Origin: Anaerolineaceae bacterium
Lineage (GTDB): Bacteria > Chloroflexota > Anaerolineae > Anaerolineales > Anaerolineaceae
DNA length: 64,000 nt
Direction of reading: 5' to 3'
Assembly (NCBI GenBank): GCA_029975475.1
Contig: JARKPB010000019.1
Coordinates: forward strand, 223,233 to 287,232
Shown: positions 48,446 to 58,400 of the stretch, one piece after another
Position numbering within the stretch: position 1 is the first letter of the stretch
How the letters are laid out: each line of letters opens with the position of its first letter
Notes under the pieces: generated by a model
What the model saw: only the letters and a program-made list of their open reading frames with translations
Databases searched by the model: none
What the model was told of the DNA's origin: nothing
Position numbers and translations under genes: made by a program

Positions 48446-49252
48446 TCACTCCGGGCGCTTGACGAAGGCCAGGTCGAGGGGGAAGAGCAGGTTGTCCGCC
48501 GGGGCGTCGCCGGTGTCAATGAAGGTGCGCAGCCCCGCGCTGCGCGCCGGGTCTGCGTAGAACAGGCGGATATACGGCTCAAAGTTCTGGCTGTTGAAAG
48601 CGCCGCGGTACAGTTCCTCCGGCTGGCCGAGCATGACCACCACATAGGCGTTGGCAAGGCGGTTGGTCTGGTCATGGGGGGTTTTGGCTGCCGGGCTGTC
48701 CGGGTCCATCAGGGCGATCATATCTTTCCAGCGCGTTTCGGCGCGGAAAGCCAGGAAATCCACAAAATCCGGGTTTTTGACCGGGCTTAACATCCAGTAC
48801 ACCAGGCGGTTGGTTTCCCGGTCATAGATGCCCAGCGGCAGGCGCACCACCCCGCCGCGGTAGTGGCAGTTGACCGTGCCGGTGATCTCGATCTTCTCGG
48901 TCAGCGGGATGATTTCGTAATGCGTCTCGCCCAGCAGGCAGTGAAAGATGGCTTCGCCGGTGCCCAGGTCGCGCCTGAGCGGAAAGGGCTCTCTGGCAAT
49001 CGGCTCAATCTGGCTGAGGTCATCCAGGGTCACCGCGGCCTCGCGGATATCCGCCGTGTAGGGCAGCGTGGCGGTCGGCAGCGGCACAGGCGAAGGGGTG
49101 AAGGTCGCCTCGGGCGGCGGGGTCAGCGTCGGCGGGGTCAGCGTCGGCGGGGACTGGGTGGGCGGCTGAGTGGGCGCCGGGGCAGCCGGAGCGCAGGCGG
49201 TCAGGATCAGGACGGCGAGAAAGGCGGCGGTCAGGGGACGGTAAAGGTGCAT
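48446..49252 (-). CDS. Lipoprotein with a Pro/Thr-rich stalk, function unknown
   Basis: A 268-residue predicted lipoprotein. The lipobox is LTAC with Cys20, followed by a low-complexity Pro/Thr stalk (about 22-65, repeats such as PPTLTPP). The globular domain (about 70-268) has three Cys and the segment GTVNCHYRGGVVRLPLGIYDRETNRLVYW. I do not recognise a family. It would be displayed outside the cytoplasmic membrane. It lies downstream of no other gene on its strand and shares a 200-bp AT-rich gap with the beta-helix B promoter. Confidence 0.75.
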   Translation of the reverse strand: MHLYRPLTAAFLAVLILTACAPAAPAPTQPPTQSPPTLTPPTLTPPPEATFTPSPVPLPTATLPYTADIREAAVTLDDLSQIEPIAREPFPLRRDLGTGEAIFHCLLGETHYEIIPLTEKIEITGTVNCHYRGGVVRLPLGIYDRETNRLVYWMLSPVKNPDFVDFLAFRAETRWKDMIALMDPDSPAAKTPHDQTNRLANAYVVVMLGQPEELYRGAFNSQNFEPYIRLFYADPARSAGLRTFIDTGDAPADNLLFPLDLAFVKRPE

Positions 49253-49378
49253 GCGCGGCTCCGGCGGTGATTTTTCTAATAGCCTAGTCTAACAGCTACC
49301 AGGTTTCCCGTCAACCGCATCCAGCGGCCAATGCTTCGTCACGTCCTGGAAAATATACTACACTCAAGCAGAGGTACC

Positions 49379-50035
49379 ATGGGGCTTCACAGTACGACAC
49401 AAATTGGCGAGGTTATCCGCAATGCGGTTACCTTTAACATTAAGAACTGGCAGGCAAATATGACCCCCAGCGATTCGATTATCCAGGATGTCAAAGAAAT
49501 TCTGGCTTATCTCGCGCAGCGAAAGGTTGACTACCTGCTGGTTGGCGGCATCGCCATGCTGCAATACGTGGAGGGGCGCAACACGCAAGACCTTGACCTG
49601 ATTATGGCCGTCTCCAGCGTTGAAAGCATTCCTGGCTTACAGATCACCGCCCGCGATGATAACTTCCTGCGCGCCCGTTTCCGCCAACTGCAACTGGACA
49701 TCCTGCTGACCAGCAACCCGCTCTTTGCCTACGTGGCGCGGCATTGCGCCAACCTGGTGAGCGCCTACGACCAGCCCATCCGCATCGCCAGCGTGGAAGG
49801 CTTGCTGCTGCTGAAACTGTACGCCCTGCCCTCGCTCTACCACCAGGGCGACTTCACCCGCGTTGGGATCGATGAAAGCGAAATTTCCGCCCTGTTATAC
49901 GCCTATCCCACCGCCAGCCCGGCGCTGCTCCGTACGCTAACGCCCTACCTGGAGCCGGCTGACAGGCCGGAAATTACCAAAATCCTGGAAGAATTGCAAA
50001 CCCGCGCGGAACGCTTCCGCCGCGGCCGGGGCTAA
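49379..50035 (+). CDS. Nucleotidyltransferase-like (AbiEii/MNT-type) protein
   Basis: A 218-residue protein with a minimal nucleotidyltransferase-like core: VDYLLVGGIAMLQYVEGR followed by NTQDLDLIM (about 59-86). This matches the GG...(R)xTxDxD pattern of AbiEii-type proteins, including the paired Asp. A later RIASVEGLLLLKLYAL fits the family's C-terminal helix. Such proteins are often toxins or antitoxins that modify tRNA or proteins, but many are chromosomal orphans, and no partner gene is adjacent. The start at 49379 (AGAGGT upstream) is preferred; ATG 49331 overlaps a candidate -10 (TATACT at 49354) and ATG 49460 is another possibility. It ends 3 bp before the convergent gene. Confidence 0.65.
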   Translation: MGLHSTTQIGEVIRNAVTFNIKNWQANMTPSDSIIQDVKEILAYLAQRKVDYLLVGGIAMLQYVEGRNTQDLDLIMAVSSVESIPGLQITARDDNFLRARFRQLQLDILLTSNPLFAYVARHCANLVSAYDQPIRIASVEGLLLLKLYALPSLYHQGDFTRVGIDESEISALLYAYPTASPALLRTLTPYLEPADRPEITKILEELQTRAERFRRGRG

Positions 50036-50038
50036 AGC

Positions 50039-50923
50039 CTACCTTCCCCCGCCCGCAAAACAGGCCATCGCCCCCAGGGTCTCATCCACCACGCATTCCA
50101 GCCGCCAGCCGTCGGCGAACTCCAGCGCGGCGGTGCCGCCGCCCAGCCCGGCGGCGTAGCGCAGCGCCTCGCGGCGGTCAGCGGCGTAAACCGGCGTGAA
50201 GGCGTAAGTCAGATCGCGGCGCGCGGTCAACCCGGCGAGAACCTGCGGGGTGCGCAGCGTCGGGTGCGCGCCGGGAATGCCCGCCCCGCGGCTTTCCATC
50301 ACCAGCGCCTGCACAGCCCGCACCGCGGTGAGCGTCTCCGGCGGGTAACTGTCCAGCCAGCCGGCCATGCCGGTCAGACCACCCAGCGCCAGCAGGGTCA
50401 ACCCGCCGCGCAGCAGCGCGCGCCGCTCGCCCTCCAGCAGGCGCGCCAGACCCCAGCGCAGCCCGGCCATCAGCGGCAGCAGCAGCAGGAAACTGAAACC
50501 CAGCCCCATCAGTGTCAGCAGCGCCAGAAACGGGTTGGCCGCCTGAGCCAGGCGGTACGCCCCGCTGAGCAGCGAAGCGCCCAGAAAGGCGGCGATCAGC
50601 GCGGTCAGCCCCAGGCCAACCCCCAGCGGCGCGCGGCGCGGCAGGGCGCACAGCAGGCCGATCAGCATCCCCGCGCCGGCCGAAGCCAGCAGGTTGCCCC
50701 AGACGCCAAACGGGTGGTGCGCCAGCGGAATGCCGGGCAGCAGGCTCTGGTTGGCGAGCTGCGAACACAGGGTGTAGACCAGGCCGGCCAGCCCGCCGAA
50801 CAGCAGGCCGATCCACCCGGCTCTGGCGCGCGGGTAAGGCTGCTCAGGCGGCAGTGGTTTGAGAAAATCCAGCGCAGCGGGTTCGGACACAGCGAGCGAA
50901 TCTCCCGGGGGAGATTCTATCAC
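50039..50923 (-). CDS. Polytopic membrane protein with a soluble C-terminal domain, unknown
   Basis: A 294-residue protein with five to six hydrophobic segments (about residues 35-210), followed by an extracytoplasmic or cytoplasmic domain of about 85 residues (RRDLTYAFTPVYAADRREA, ADGWRLECVVDE). I do not recognise the family. It lies 9 bp after the zinc-ribbon membrane protein gene, so the two form an operon and may act together. Confidence 0.65.
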   Translation of the reverse strand: MIESPPGDSLAVSEPAALDFLKPLPPEQPYPRARAGWIGLLFGGLAGLVYTLCSQLANQSLLPGIPLAHHPFGVWGNLLASAGAGMLIGLLCALPRRAPLGVGLGLTALIAAFLGASLLSGAYRLAQAANPFLALLTLMGLGFSFLLLLPLMAGLRWGLARLLEGERRALLRGGLTLLALGGLTGMAGWLDSYPPETLTAVRAVQALVMESRGAGIPGAHPTLRTPQVLAGLTARRDLTYAFTPVYAADRREALRYAAGLGGGTAALEFADGWRLECVVDETLGAMACFAGGGR

Positions 50924-50932
50924 GCTTCGCGC

Positions 50933-51586
50933 CTATCCGCGCGCGGCCTGCCGCCAGCGCTGCAGCAGCATCTCCAGGTGCTGGCGGTTTTTCTCCTCGC
51001 TGGTTTTCACCCGCCGCAGCCCCAGCCCGAACAGGATCAGACCGCCCAGGAGCGCCGAGGCGGTCAGCAGGACAAACCCCGGCAGGCTGAACTGCCCGAA
51101 CAGGCGAACGTGGTAACTGAAAAGCGCCCGGGGCTGATACGCGCCCGCGCCCGGCATAAAAGCCGCGTAGGCGGCCAGCCAGACAAACAGCATGCCGATG
51201 GAATAGACCGCGGTGAATTCGAACCAGCGCAGGATGTCCCAGGGATGCGCGCCCGGACGCCAGATGTAAAAATGCCGGAAGGCGAAGGTTCCGAGCAGCG
51301 CAAAACCATAGGCGTAAACGAGCCCGCGCAGCGCGCCGCCGCTGCCGTAACCCACCAGCGTCCCGAGAATGTACAGGCCGATCCACAGCAGCGCTGAACC
51401 GGCCAGCAGCCTCACGCTGCTGCCAAACGGTTTGACCAGCGCCTGCTCCGGCGCCGGACAGCGCTGAAAGAATCCAGCCGCGCGCTCATACGACAGCCAG
51501 CCGCAGCGCAGGCATTTTTTACTGTTCATCACGCGGACAAAACCGCCCAGCGGCCTGCCGCAGTCCGCACAGACACTGACAGCCAT
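50933..51586 (-). CDS. Zinc-ribbon membrane protein, unknown function
   Basis: A 217-residue protein. The N-terminus has two CxxC pairs (CADCGRPLGGFVRV and KKCLRCGW), typical of a zinc ribbon. Four hydrophobic helices follow (about residues 58-180), then a basic helical tail (KTSEEKNRQHLEMLLQRWRQ). The start at 51586 has AAAGGAGG immediately upstream; a longer frame to 51718 is not supported. The combination of ribbon and helices is common in uncharacterised bacterial membrane proteins. Operon with the gene at 50039. Confidence 0.7.
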   Translation of the reverse strand: MAVSVCADCGRPLGGFVRVMNSKKCLRCGWLSYERAAGFFQRCPAPEQALVKPFGSSVRLLAGSALLWIGLYILGTLVGYGSGGALRGLVYAYGFALLGTFAFRHFYIWRPGAHPWDILRWFEFTAVYSIGMLFVWLAAYAAFMPGAGAYQPRALFSYHVRLFGQFSLPGFVLLTASALLGGLILFGLGLRRVKTSEEKNRQHLEMLLQRWRQAARG

Positions 51587-51713
51587 CGCGACCTCCTTTA
51601 ACCGCGTCAAAACAGGCGCGCGCCGGAAGGATGGACGGGCAGCGAGGATTTTAATGATAAGGGGATGAGGGTCGGGGGTGAGATGCGGCTGCGCGCCAGC
51701 CGAAGATGAATCA

Positions 51714-51741
51714 AGCATAGCGCGTTACCGCCAGAAATCAA
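51714..51741 (-). promoter_or_regulatory. Promoter of the zinc-ribbon membrane protein operon
   Basis: Minus strand TTGATT (51736-51741), 16 bp, TATGCT (51714-51719). A plus-strand TATACT at 51775 may be the -10 for the ferredoxin gene, without a good -35. Confidence 0.45.
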
Positions 51742-51865
51742 GCCCCAACCACAACCTCCCCGCGCCGGCGGTGTTATACTCATCAAAGGGGCGCGCGGAA
51801 TATTACCGGTATCCCCTGCTGCGCGCGCCCCTTGCGCATTACCCCGCCCGGAGGATCCCCCCGCC

Positions 51866-53146
51866 ATGTCTCACCTCGCCCACCGCGCAGGCTACAGCGA
51901 ACTGGTCGAACGCCTCAACCGCTTTCCCCAGGGCGCTCCGCCTTCCGAATCGCTTTACCGCATCCTGGCGCTGCTCTTCAGCCAGCAGGAAGCCGCCCTG
52001 GTGGCGCGCCTGCCGATCCAGCCCTTTAACGCCGCCAAAGCCGCCGCCATCTGGCGGGTGAGCGAAGCCGAAGCCCGCCGCACGTTGGAAAACCTTGCCT
52101 CCCGCGCCCTGCTCGTGGATGTGGAACAGGACGGCGATTCGGTCTACACCCTGCCCCCGCCCATGGCCGGTTTCTTTGAATTTTCACTGATGCGCGTGCG
52201 CAGCGATATTGATCAGAAAGCCCTTTCCGAGCTGTTCTATCAGTACTTAAATGTAGAAGAGGAATTTATCCGCGACCTGTTCTTCGGCGCCGAGACCCGC
52301 CCGGCGCGGGTTTACGTCCAGGAGCCGGTGCTGCCGCCCGAACCGGCTGTGCGCGTGCTGGATTACGAACGCGCCAGCCACATCGCGCGCACAGCCAGCC
52401 ACATCGCCGTGGGTATCTGCTACTGCCGCCACAAGATGGCGCACCTCGACCGCGACTGCGCCGCCCCCAAAGAAATCTGTCTGACGTTTAACGGCGCAGC
52501 GGAGAGCCTGGCAAAACACGGGCACGCCCGCGCGATTGACGCCGTCGAAGCGCTCGACCTCTTTCAGCAAGCCTACGCTCATAACCTGGTGCAGTTTGGC
52601 GAAAACGCCCAGCGCGACGTTTCTTTCATCTGCAACTGCTGCGGCTGCTGCTGTGAGGGCATGATCGCCGCGCGGCGCTTCGGCAGCCTGCACCCCGTCG
52701 CCACCACCAACTTCCTGCCGGTAGTGGATGAGGCCGCCTGCAGCGGCTGCGGCAAGTGCGCCGCCGCCTGCCCGGTCGAAGCCATGAGCCTGGTCAGCGC
52801 CAACGACCCGCGCAGCCCCAACCGCAAGAAAGCCCGCCTGAACGCCGAGATCTGCCTGGGCTGCGGGGTGTGCGTGCGCGCCTGCGGTCAGGCCGCCCTG
52901 CGGTTGGAAAGCCGGCCCGAGCGCGTGATCACCCCGGTCACTTCCGTTCACCGCATCGTCCTGGCCGCGCTGGAACGCGGACGCCTGCAAAATCTGATCT
53001 TCGACAACCGCGCCCTGTGGAATCACCGCGCCCTGGCGGCCGTGCTGGGCGCGATCCTGCGCCTGCCGCCGGTCAAGCGCCTGGCGGCCGCACAGCAGGT
53101 CAGGTCGCGCTACCTGCTGGCGCTGATCGAACGCAGCGGAAAATAA
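51866..53146 (+). CDS. Multi-cluster 4Fe-4S ferredoxin-domain protein
   Basis: A 426-residue cytoplasmic protein. The N-terminal region (about 1-110) looks like a winged-helix or helical domain (AAAIWRVSEAEARRTLENLASRALL). A Cys-rich core follows: ICYCRHKMAHLDRDCAAP (about 187-204) and FICNCCGCCCEGM (about 253-265). Two classical ferredoxin motifs come next, CSGCGKCAAACP (about 292-303) and CLGCGVCVRAC (about 331-341), which should bind two 4Fe-4S clusters. The CNCCGCCC run may hold an additional cluster or a metal. Homologues are widespread and uncharacterised in anaerobes. It stands alone between divergent and convergent genes. An electron-transfer or redox-sensing role is likely; DNA binding through the N-terminal domain is possible but unproven. 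Confidence 0.82.
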   Translation: MSHLAHRAGYSELVERLNRFPQGAPPSESLYRILALLFSQQEAALVARLPIQPFNAAKAAAIWRVSEAEARRTLENLASRALLVDVEQDGDSVYTLPPPMAGFFEFSLMRVRSDIDQKALSELFYQYLNVEEEFIRDLFFGAETRPARVYVQEPVLPPEPAVRVLDYERASHIARTASHIAVGICYCRHKMAHLDRDCAAPKEICLTFNGAAESLAKHGHARAIDAVEALDLFQQAYAHNLVQFGENAQRDVSFICNCCGCCCEGMIAARRFGSLHPVATTNFLPVVDEAACSGCGKCAAACPVEAMSLVSANDPRSPNRKKARLNAEICLGCGVCVRACGQAALRLESRPERVITPVTSVHRIVLAALERGRLQNLIFDNRALWNHRALAAVLGAILRLPPVKRLAAAQQVRSRYLLALIERSGK

Positions 53147-53156
53147 ACCGCCGGAT

Positions 53157-53903
53157 TTATGGCTGGTTTTCCCCCGCCGGGTTCGCCGGTCGGGGGCTGC
53201 GCCGGTAAATTCGCGCCAGCAGAAAAGCCATCAGCCCCAGCCCGCCCACCACGATCCATTCCGCCGCCAGCATGCTCACCTGCCCCAGCTGCGCCAGGAA
53301 AGCCCCGGCGTTGATCAGCGCGTGCAGCCCCACCGCGATCAAATACCCCCACACCGCCCAGCCGCCGCGGCGCTGAAAGCCCAGCACCGCGATGGCGGTC
53401 ATCATCGCGTGACACGGCACCACCAGGGCGCGTTCGAGCGCAAATCCGGTGAAGGCCGTCCACGGCAGGCCGATCGTCAGACCGCTGGCCGCCACCGACC
53501 AGGTGATATACCAGACCTCGCCCAGCCCGAAGCCGAAGCCCAGGCTCAGCCCCATCCACAGCGCATGCCGGGGCGTGTCCAGCAGGCGGCTGCCGGGCGG
53601 AAAGACCCCCGGCGCGGACTTGATCGCTTCCTCAAACACCGGCGAGACCAGCCAAAGCGCGATCAGGAACCACAGCGGCGTGCCCGCCAGCCCCTGCCCG
53701 GGCGGCACACCCCCCGCCTGCGCCAGCCAGCGGATAAACGGCGCCTTCAGATACAGATTGACCACCACCGGCAGCAGCGCGCCAGCCAGGATGAACCAGA
53801 CATAAGGGAAAAACCCGCCCGCCTTGCGGCGCAGCAGGAACAGCGCGGCCGCCAGCCACAGGCTGGTCACAATCACGGCCAATGGAACGATGGTGGAGAT
53901 CAT
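53157..53903 (-). CDS. YhfC/PrsW-like intramembrane protease-family protein
   Basis: A 248-residue protein with about seven to eight hydrophobic helices. It has FEEAIKSAPG (about 90-99), the EExxK-type motif, then GFGFGLGEVWY (about 121-131), a His-containing LVVPCHAMM (about 160-168) and VGLHALINAG (about 191-200). These motifs in this order match the PrsW/YhfC families of glutamic or CAAX-like intramembrane proteases. Other members process anti-sigma factors or prenylated peptides. The gene ends 10 bp from the convergent ferredoxin gene. The upstream 93-bp gap to the lipid kinase shows no terminator, so the two may be cotranscribed. The substrate is unknown. Confidence 0.78.
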   Translation of the reverse strand: MISTIVPLAVIVTSLWLAAALFLLRRKAGGFFPYVWFILAGALLPVVVNLYLKAPFIRWLAQAGGVPPGQGLAGTPLWFLIALWLVSPVFEEAIKSAPGVFPPGSRLLDTPRHALWMGLSLGFGFGLGEVWYITWSVAASGLTIGLPWTAFTGFALERALVVPCHAMMTAIAVLGFQRRGGWAVWGYLIAVGLHALINAGAFLAQLGQVSMLAAEWIVVGGLGLMAFLLARIYRRSPRPANPAGENQP

Positions 53904-53996
53904 TGAAACCTCGTTTTTTGCGCGGCGTGCGCGCGCGGGTAGAGCAGCACGCGAAAAGCGGAAAACTCCGCGGCATCCAGCGGCGTGAACCGCCCC

Positions 53997-55037
53997 CTAA
54001 TCATGCCGGCCCTTTTTGGGATGGATGATCTTGCCAAATTGATCGACCAGATCGCGCGGGGTTTCCACCACGTGCGGGATCGTCTCCAGCACCCGGCTGC
54101 TGATCTTCTCCAGCGCCGGCAGCAGCCCAAACTGTCCCTCCAGCGGAACAATCAGGCGCGCCGCTTTCGGCACAACCTGAACCTCCAGCGGGGTATAACC
54201 GAGAATATCGCCGTCGGCCTGCGTGCGCACCGGCCGGCGCGTGCGCACCACCGCCGAGCGCGTGACCGCATAGACCTCGAAGCGCGGATTGCGGTACGGC
54301 TTGCGCACCAGAATGTTCCAGACCATCAGCAGAAAACCGGGCAGCGAGCGCGCCCGCACCACGCACAGCTCCAGTTTGCCGTCATCCGGGCGCAGCTCCA
54401 GCCGGTTGCTGATCTCTTTGATCGCGGTCAGATTGCTGTTCATAATCATGACCTCGCTGGCGCGCACCCGCAGCGGCGTGCCGTCCACGTTAATGGAGAA
54501 AGAATGCAGCTGCAGGCCAAAGAACTGCAGCACGATGTTCCAGATGTACGCCAGCCAGCCGAACATGCGCTTCTGGCGGCGCTCGGTTTTTTCCATCGTC
54601 TCCGCCGAGAGCCCCGCGCCGGCGTTGAGCAGGTACAGCCGCCCGTTGATCAGCATCCCGTCAATCTCCAGCTCGCGGTGTTCGCCGGTGATCAGACGGA
54701 TAGCCGGGTCAATCAGCAGGGGAATTTCCAGGTTGCGCGCCAGCGCGTTCCAGGTGCCGACCGGCAGGATCGCCAGAGGGATGCGCGTCCCGTACAGCCC
54801 GTCCGCCACCGCCGAGACCGTGCCGTCCCCGCCCGCGGCGACAAACAGATCGTAGCCCTGCGCCGCCGCGGACTGAACGATGCTTTTTAAGTTTTCATCC
54901 CCGGTGGTGCGGTAAACATTGACCTCGTGGCCCGCCTCTTCACAGCGCTGCTTAAAACGCCGCCAGACCATATCCGGCGAGTGCACGCCCGATACAGGAT
55001 TGAGCACGAGGAAAATGCGGCGTTTTTCGCTGGTCAT
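53997..55037 (-). CDS. Diacylglycerol/lipid kinase family protein (YegS/DgkB-like)
   Basis: A 346-residue cytosolic or membrane-peripheral lipid kinase. The N-terminal nucleotide-binding domain starts FLVLNPVSGVHSPD and has the family AAGGDGTVSAVADGL (about 65-79) and ILPVGTWNALARNL. The second, beta-rich domain carries NAGAGLSAETM and RPDDGKLELCVVRA, typical of DAGK-catalytic proteins. The C-terminal 60 residues extend beyond the usual fold. It phosphorylates diacylglycerol or a related lipid. The start at 55037 is chosen by alignment; the longer frame to 55112 adds a non-homologous peptide. The ribosome site is weak. Confidence 0.88.
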   Translation of the reverse strand: MTSEKRRIFLVLNPVSGVHSPDMVWRRFKQRCEEAGHEVNVYRTTGDENLKSIVQSAAAQGYDLFVAAGGDGTVSAVADGLYGTRIPLAILPVGTWNALARNLEIPLLIDPAIRLITGEHRELEIDGMLINGRLYLLNAGAGLSAETMEKTERRQKRMFGWLAYIWNIVLQFFGLQLHSFSINVDGTPLRVRASEVMIMNSNLTAIKEISNRLELRPDDGKLELCVVRARSLPGFLLMVWNILVRKPYRNPRFEVYAVTRSAVVRTRRPVRTQADGDILGYTPLEVQVVPKAARLIVPLEGQFGLLPALEKISSRVLETIPHVVETPRDLVDQFGKIIHPKKGRHD

Positions 55038-55464
55038 AGCAGCCCGGTGGTAAAGGCCCCGCTCTTCGCGCGGGGCTGCGCGGTTAATTTTAATACAAAA
55101 TCGCCGTTTCACCCCCGCAATTCCCGCCAGCAGTTTTCACCTGCCCGGGTCCTCAGCCTGCCAGCCCGCCGCGGGAGGGACCCGGCCGGGCCACTTGACC
55201 CGCCCCGGCGCGCTTTCGGGGCTGCCAATTTCCCGCTTTGTTCCGATCGCCCCGCCGCCGCCTGCTGGGGAACAGCGGACGGGAACTGTAAGGTTTACCC
55301 GTTGACTCCGCCGGTCAATGTCTATACAATGTGATTAAATCGTCCACATTCTTTCCTGCCGGCCGCGGGGCATCACCCCTGCGCCGGCCGGGCTTTCCGC
55401 TTCAATACCCCACCCCCGGCACGACCCTCAACCTGTGCGACCGCAGGAACATACGGAGGGAAAC
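55038..55464. other. Divergent control region upstream of beta-helix C
   Basis: This 427-bp gap contains a GC hairpin at about 55058-55075 (CCCCGC / GCGGGG) near the lipid kinase start, GC-rich sequence without coding character, and the motif TGTAAGGTTTACCC abutting the -35 at 55302. The promoter 55302-55330 follows, then a leader of about 130 nt with another GC-rich inverted repeat region near 55360-55400. Nothing else is recognised. Confidence 0.5.
55302..55330 (+). promoter_or_regulatory. Promoter of beta-helix gene C
   Basis: TTGACT (55302-55307), 17 bp, TACAAT (55325-55330). Confidence 0.7.
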
Positions 55465-58400
55465 ATGAACCGCCATTCAGTTCGCGGGATGCTGCGCGTT
55501 CTTTGCATCCTGGTCGTCTTGTTCCTGGCGCTGGCGCAGACCGCGCCAGTTTTCGCCGAAGGCGAAGAACCCGCCCCTGCCCCGCCCTGCGAAGGGCAGG
55601 ATTGTCCGGCTGCTCCAGAATCCGCCCCGCCCTGCGAGGGCGAAGGCTGCCTGGAACAGCCGCTTGATTCGCCGGTGGAAGAAGCGCCTGCCGCCGGGCC
55701 GGAGAGTCAGCCGCCCGAACTCGCCCAGACGGTTGACACCCTTTCGGATGCCGACGCGGTCCTGCTCAACCAGGACGGCGAAGCCGTCCCCCTGGCGGAC
55801 CCGCAGGCTGCCGAACTCCTCTCCGCGGACGACCCGTGGTTCATCTCCGGCACGGTCAAATATCGTTTTGTCAGCGGCGCCTGCCCGCCCCCCGACCCGG
55901 CTCCGGCATTGACGGAAGTGTGTATCGGCGGGCTCGGGAACAACACCATCCAGTCTGCCTTTGACTACATTCGCGATCACGCGGTCATCCCGGTTGACAA
56001 GACCATTTACCTGGAAGGGACGACCTTCAACCCGACCGGGGTCATCACCGTAGACGGCAGCCAGCCCAATATCGCCAGCGTGACCAAACTTCAGGGCGCG
56101 GGCTCGGATAACCTCGGCGCCGCCGGCACCTACACCCAGATTAACGGCCGCATTCTGATTACCAACATGCCCAACGGCTTTACCCTGCAGGGCCTGGCGT
56201 TCGTCCTGGTTACCCCGGAGACGCTGGTCCGCGCTGACAACAACGGCGGCACCATTCGCCTTCAGGATGTGAAACTGCAAAACCTCTCTGGCCGCGGAGT
56301 GGATATCACCAACCACCGCGGGGCGGTGGAATTAAACTATCTGAGTGTCCCGTCATCCGGTCAAGATGCCGTGCGCGTGGATAACACCGCCGGCAGCGGC
56401 AACGTCAGCGCCTTTAGCGTTTCAATTAAAAACAGCGTCAAATATGGGATGCGCATCAACACCAAAGGCAGCGTAACCCTGGACGGGGTTTATATTTTTA
56501 ACAACGCTCACGGCGGCGCCGAAATCACCGCCGGCAAGGGCGTTACCATCCGCAACAGCGTCTTCAGCAACAACAATATCGGCGCGGGTCTGACCATCCA
56601 GCCAGCCACCCGCGGCGCGCTGTACCTCGGCTATGTCTTCGCGGAAAATAATCAACAGAACAACCTGGATCTGTCCACGCTGAGCGGTTCCGTTACCCTG
56701 GAAAATATCCAGGCGAACGGCAGCGTCTCTGGCTACGGCATTCTCATCGATAACTGCATGGATGGGAGCACACCGCGCTGTACCACAACCAGCGGCACGG
56801 TCACGCTGCGCAATATCACCGCCAAGGGTAATTACAGCACCAATATCCTCGTCCAGGCAAACGGCGCGGTCACCGCGGACCAGATCGAAGCCAGCACCAG
56901 CTCATTGGAATCGGGCCTGGTGATTCAAAACCAGAAAGCGCTCAGCGTCTCTTCCATCACCGCGAAACGAGTCACCTCCGGCAATAATGTCGGATACGGG
57001 ATTTCGCTGATCAGCCGCGGCGCGATCACCCTGGATTCCTTCACCGCTTACCAGAACTACGGAAATGTTTCCCTCAAGGTCGAAGGAACCACCGCCGGGG
57101 TAAGCGTTAAAGCCACCTACTACGGCAACTCGACCACATACTCCTGGACTGGCAAGCCCGGACTGTCCATCTCCTGCAACGGGCCGGTCAGCATCACCAA
57201 CCTCAGCGCGTCATTCAACACCGGCGCCGGCATCGAGGTGGACGCCGGCAGCGGCAGCGTGACCATCACCGGCAGCCCGGTTCTGGGCAGCGCCGCGAAT
57301 AACAATGATGAGGACGGCATCCACGTGCGGACCAAAGGAGCCATCACCGTCTCGAATATGAGCGCCATCGGAAACACGTATGAAGGTTTGAGCCTGGATA
57401 ACCACGAAGGCACGGGCACGGTCAAAATCACCGGCGGCGTTTATCAGAGCAATGGAAATAACGGGATCTGGATCTGGAGCACCGGCGCGGTCACCGTGAC
57501 CAACCCGGTATCCCAGTACAACAACGCTGTCGGCCTGCTGATCGGCAACGAATCCACCCGCTATCAGCCCGTCACCGTCAACGGCGGCTATTATGACTCA
57601 AACAGCAACGGCATCAGGATTTACTCCTCTGGAACGGTCACGGTAAAGGGAGTTCAGGCGATCGACAACAGCCTGCGCAATTACACCATCAACTACGGTG
57701 ACGAATATAAAGATTTCGTCGCCTGGGGCACCGATCGATGGAACTTCACGGTGAGCGGCAGCGCCACGCCGACCACCATCGTCATTAAGAGCCCGCTGAG
57801 CACCAGCGCCACCCTGTATGATCCGGATGGCAACCCGCTAGGCTCCGGCAGCGGCACCGATTATACGATCGGCTCGGTCAGTCTGCCGGTGGATCCGGAC
57901 CCATACTATGTTCAGGTCTTCAGCATCAGCAGTTCAACCCCTTACACCATCTGGCTGAAGATGACCGGCACCTCCGATAAAAACGTCAAAAGCATGCAGT
58001 CAAACGGCGTGACGGTGGACAACGATTCCGGCAGCGGCTCGGTCTATGTATCCGGCTTGCCCGGCTTATATAACAATTTTGGCGATGCCGCTGATTCCGC
58101 CGTCTACATTTCCACAAACGGCGCGGTCACGATCGCCAATGTCTCCAGCGCGGCGTGCGGAGAGAACGGCATTGAGATCAATGCTTTCGGCGCCGGCAAA
58201 GCCGTCAAACTGGATCAAATCAACATCCTGAATGCCCGCGGCACAGGGATTAAGATCGCCAGCAGCGGCCCGGTGACCATCACCAACCCCACTGTCTCAC
58301 GTTCCGGCAGGTACGGCATGGATATCTCCTCCTCGGGCAACAGTAACATCACCATCACCGGGAACAAAACCTACTGGAACGATGTCTCCTACAACACGGA

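Noticed and set aside
55058..55080. GC hairpin upstream of the lipid kinase as a terminator
   Set aside because: It is in the 5' region of the minus-strand gene and not at a gene end, and no U-run follows on either strand.
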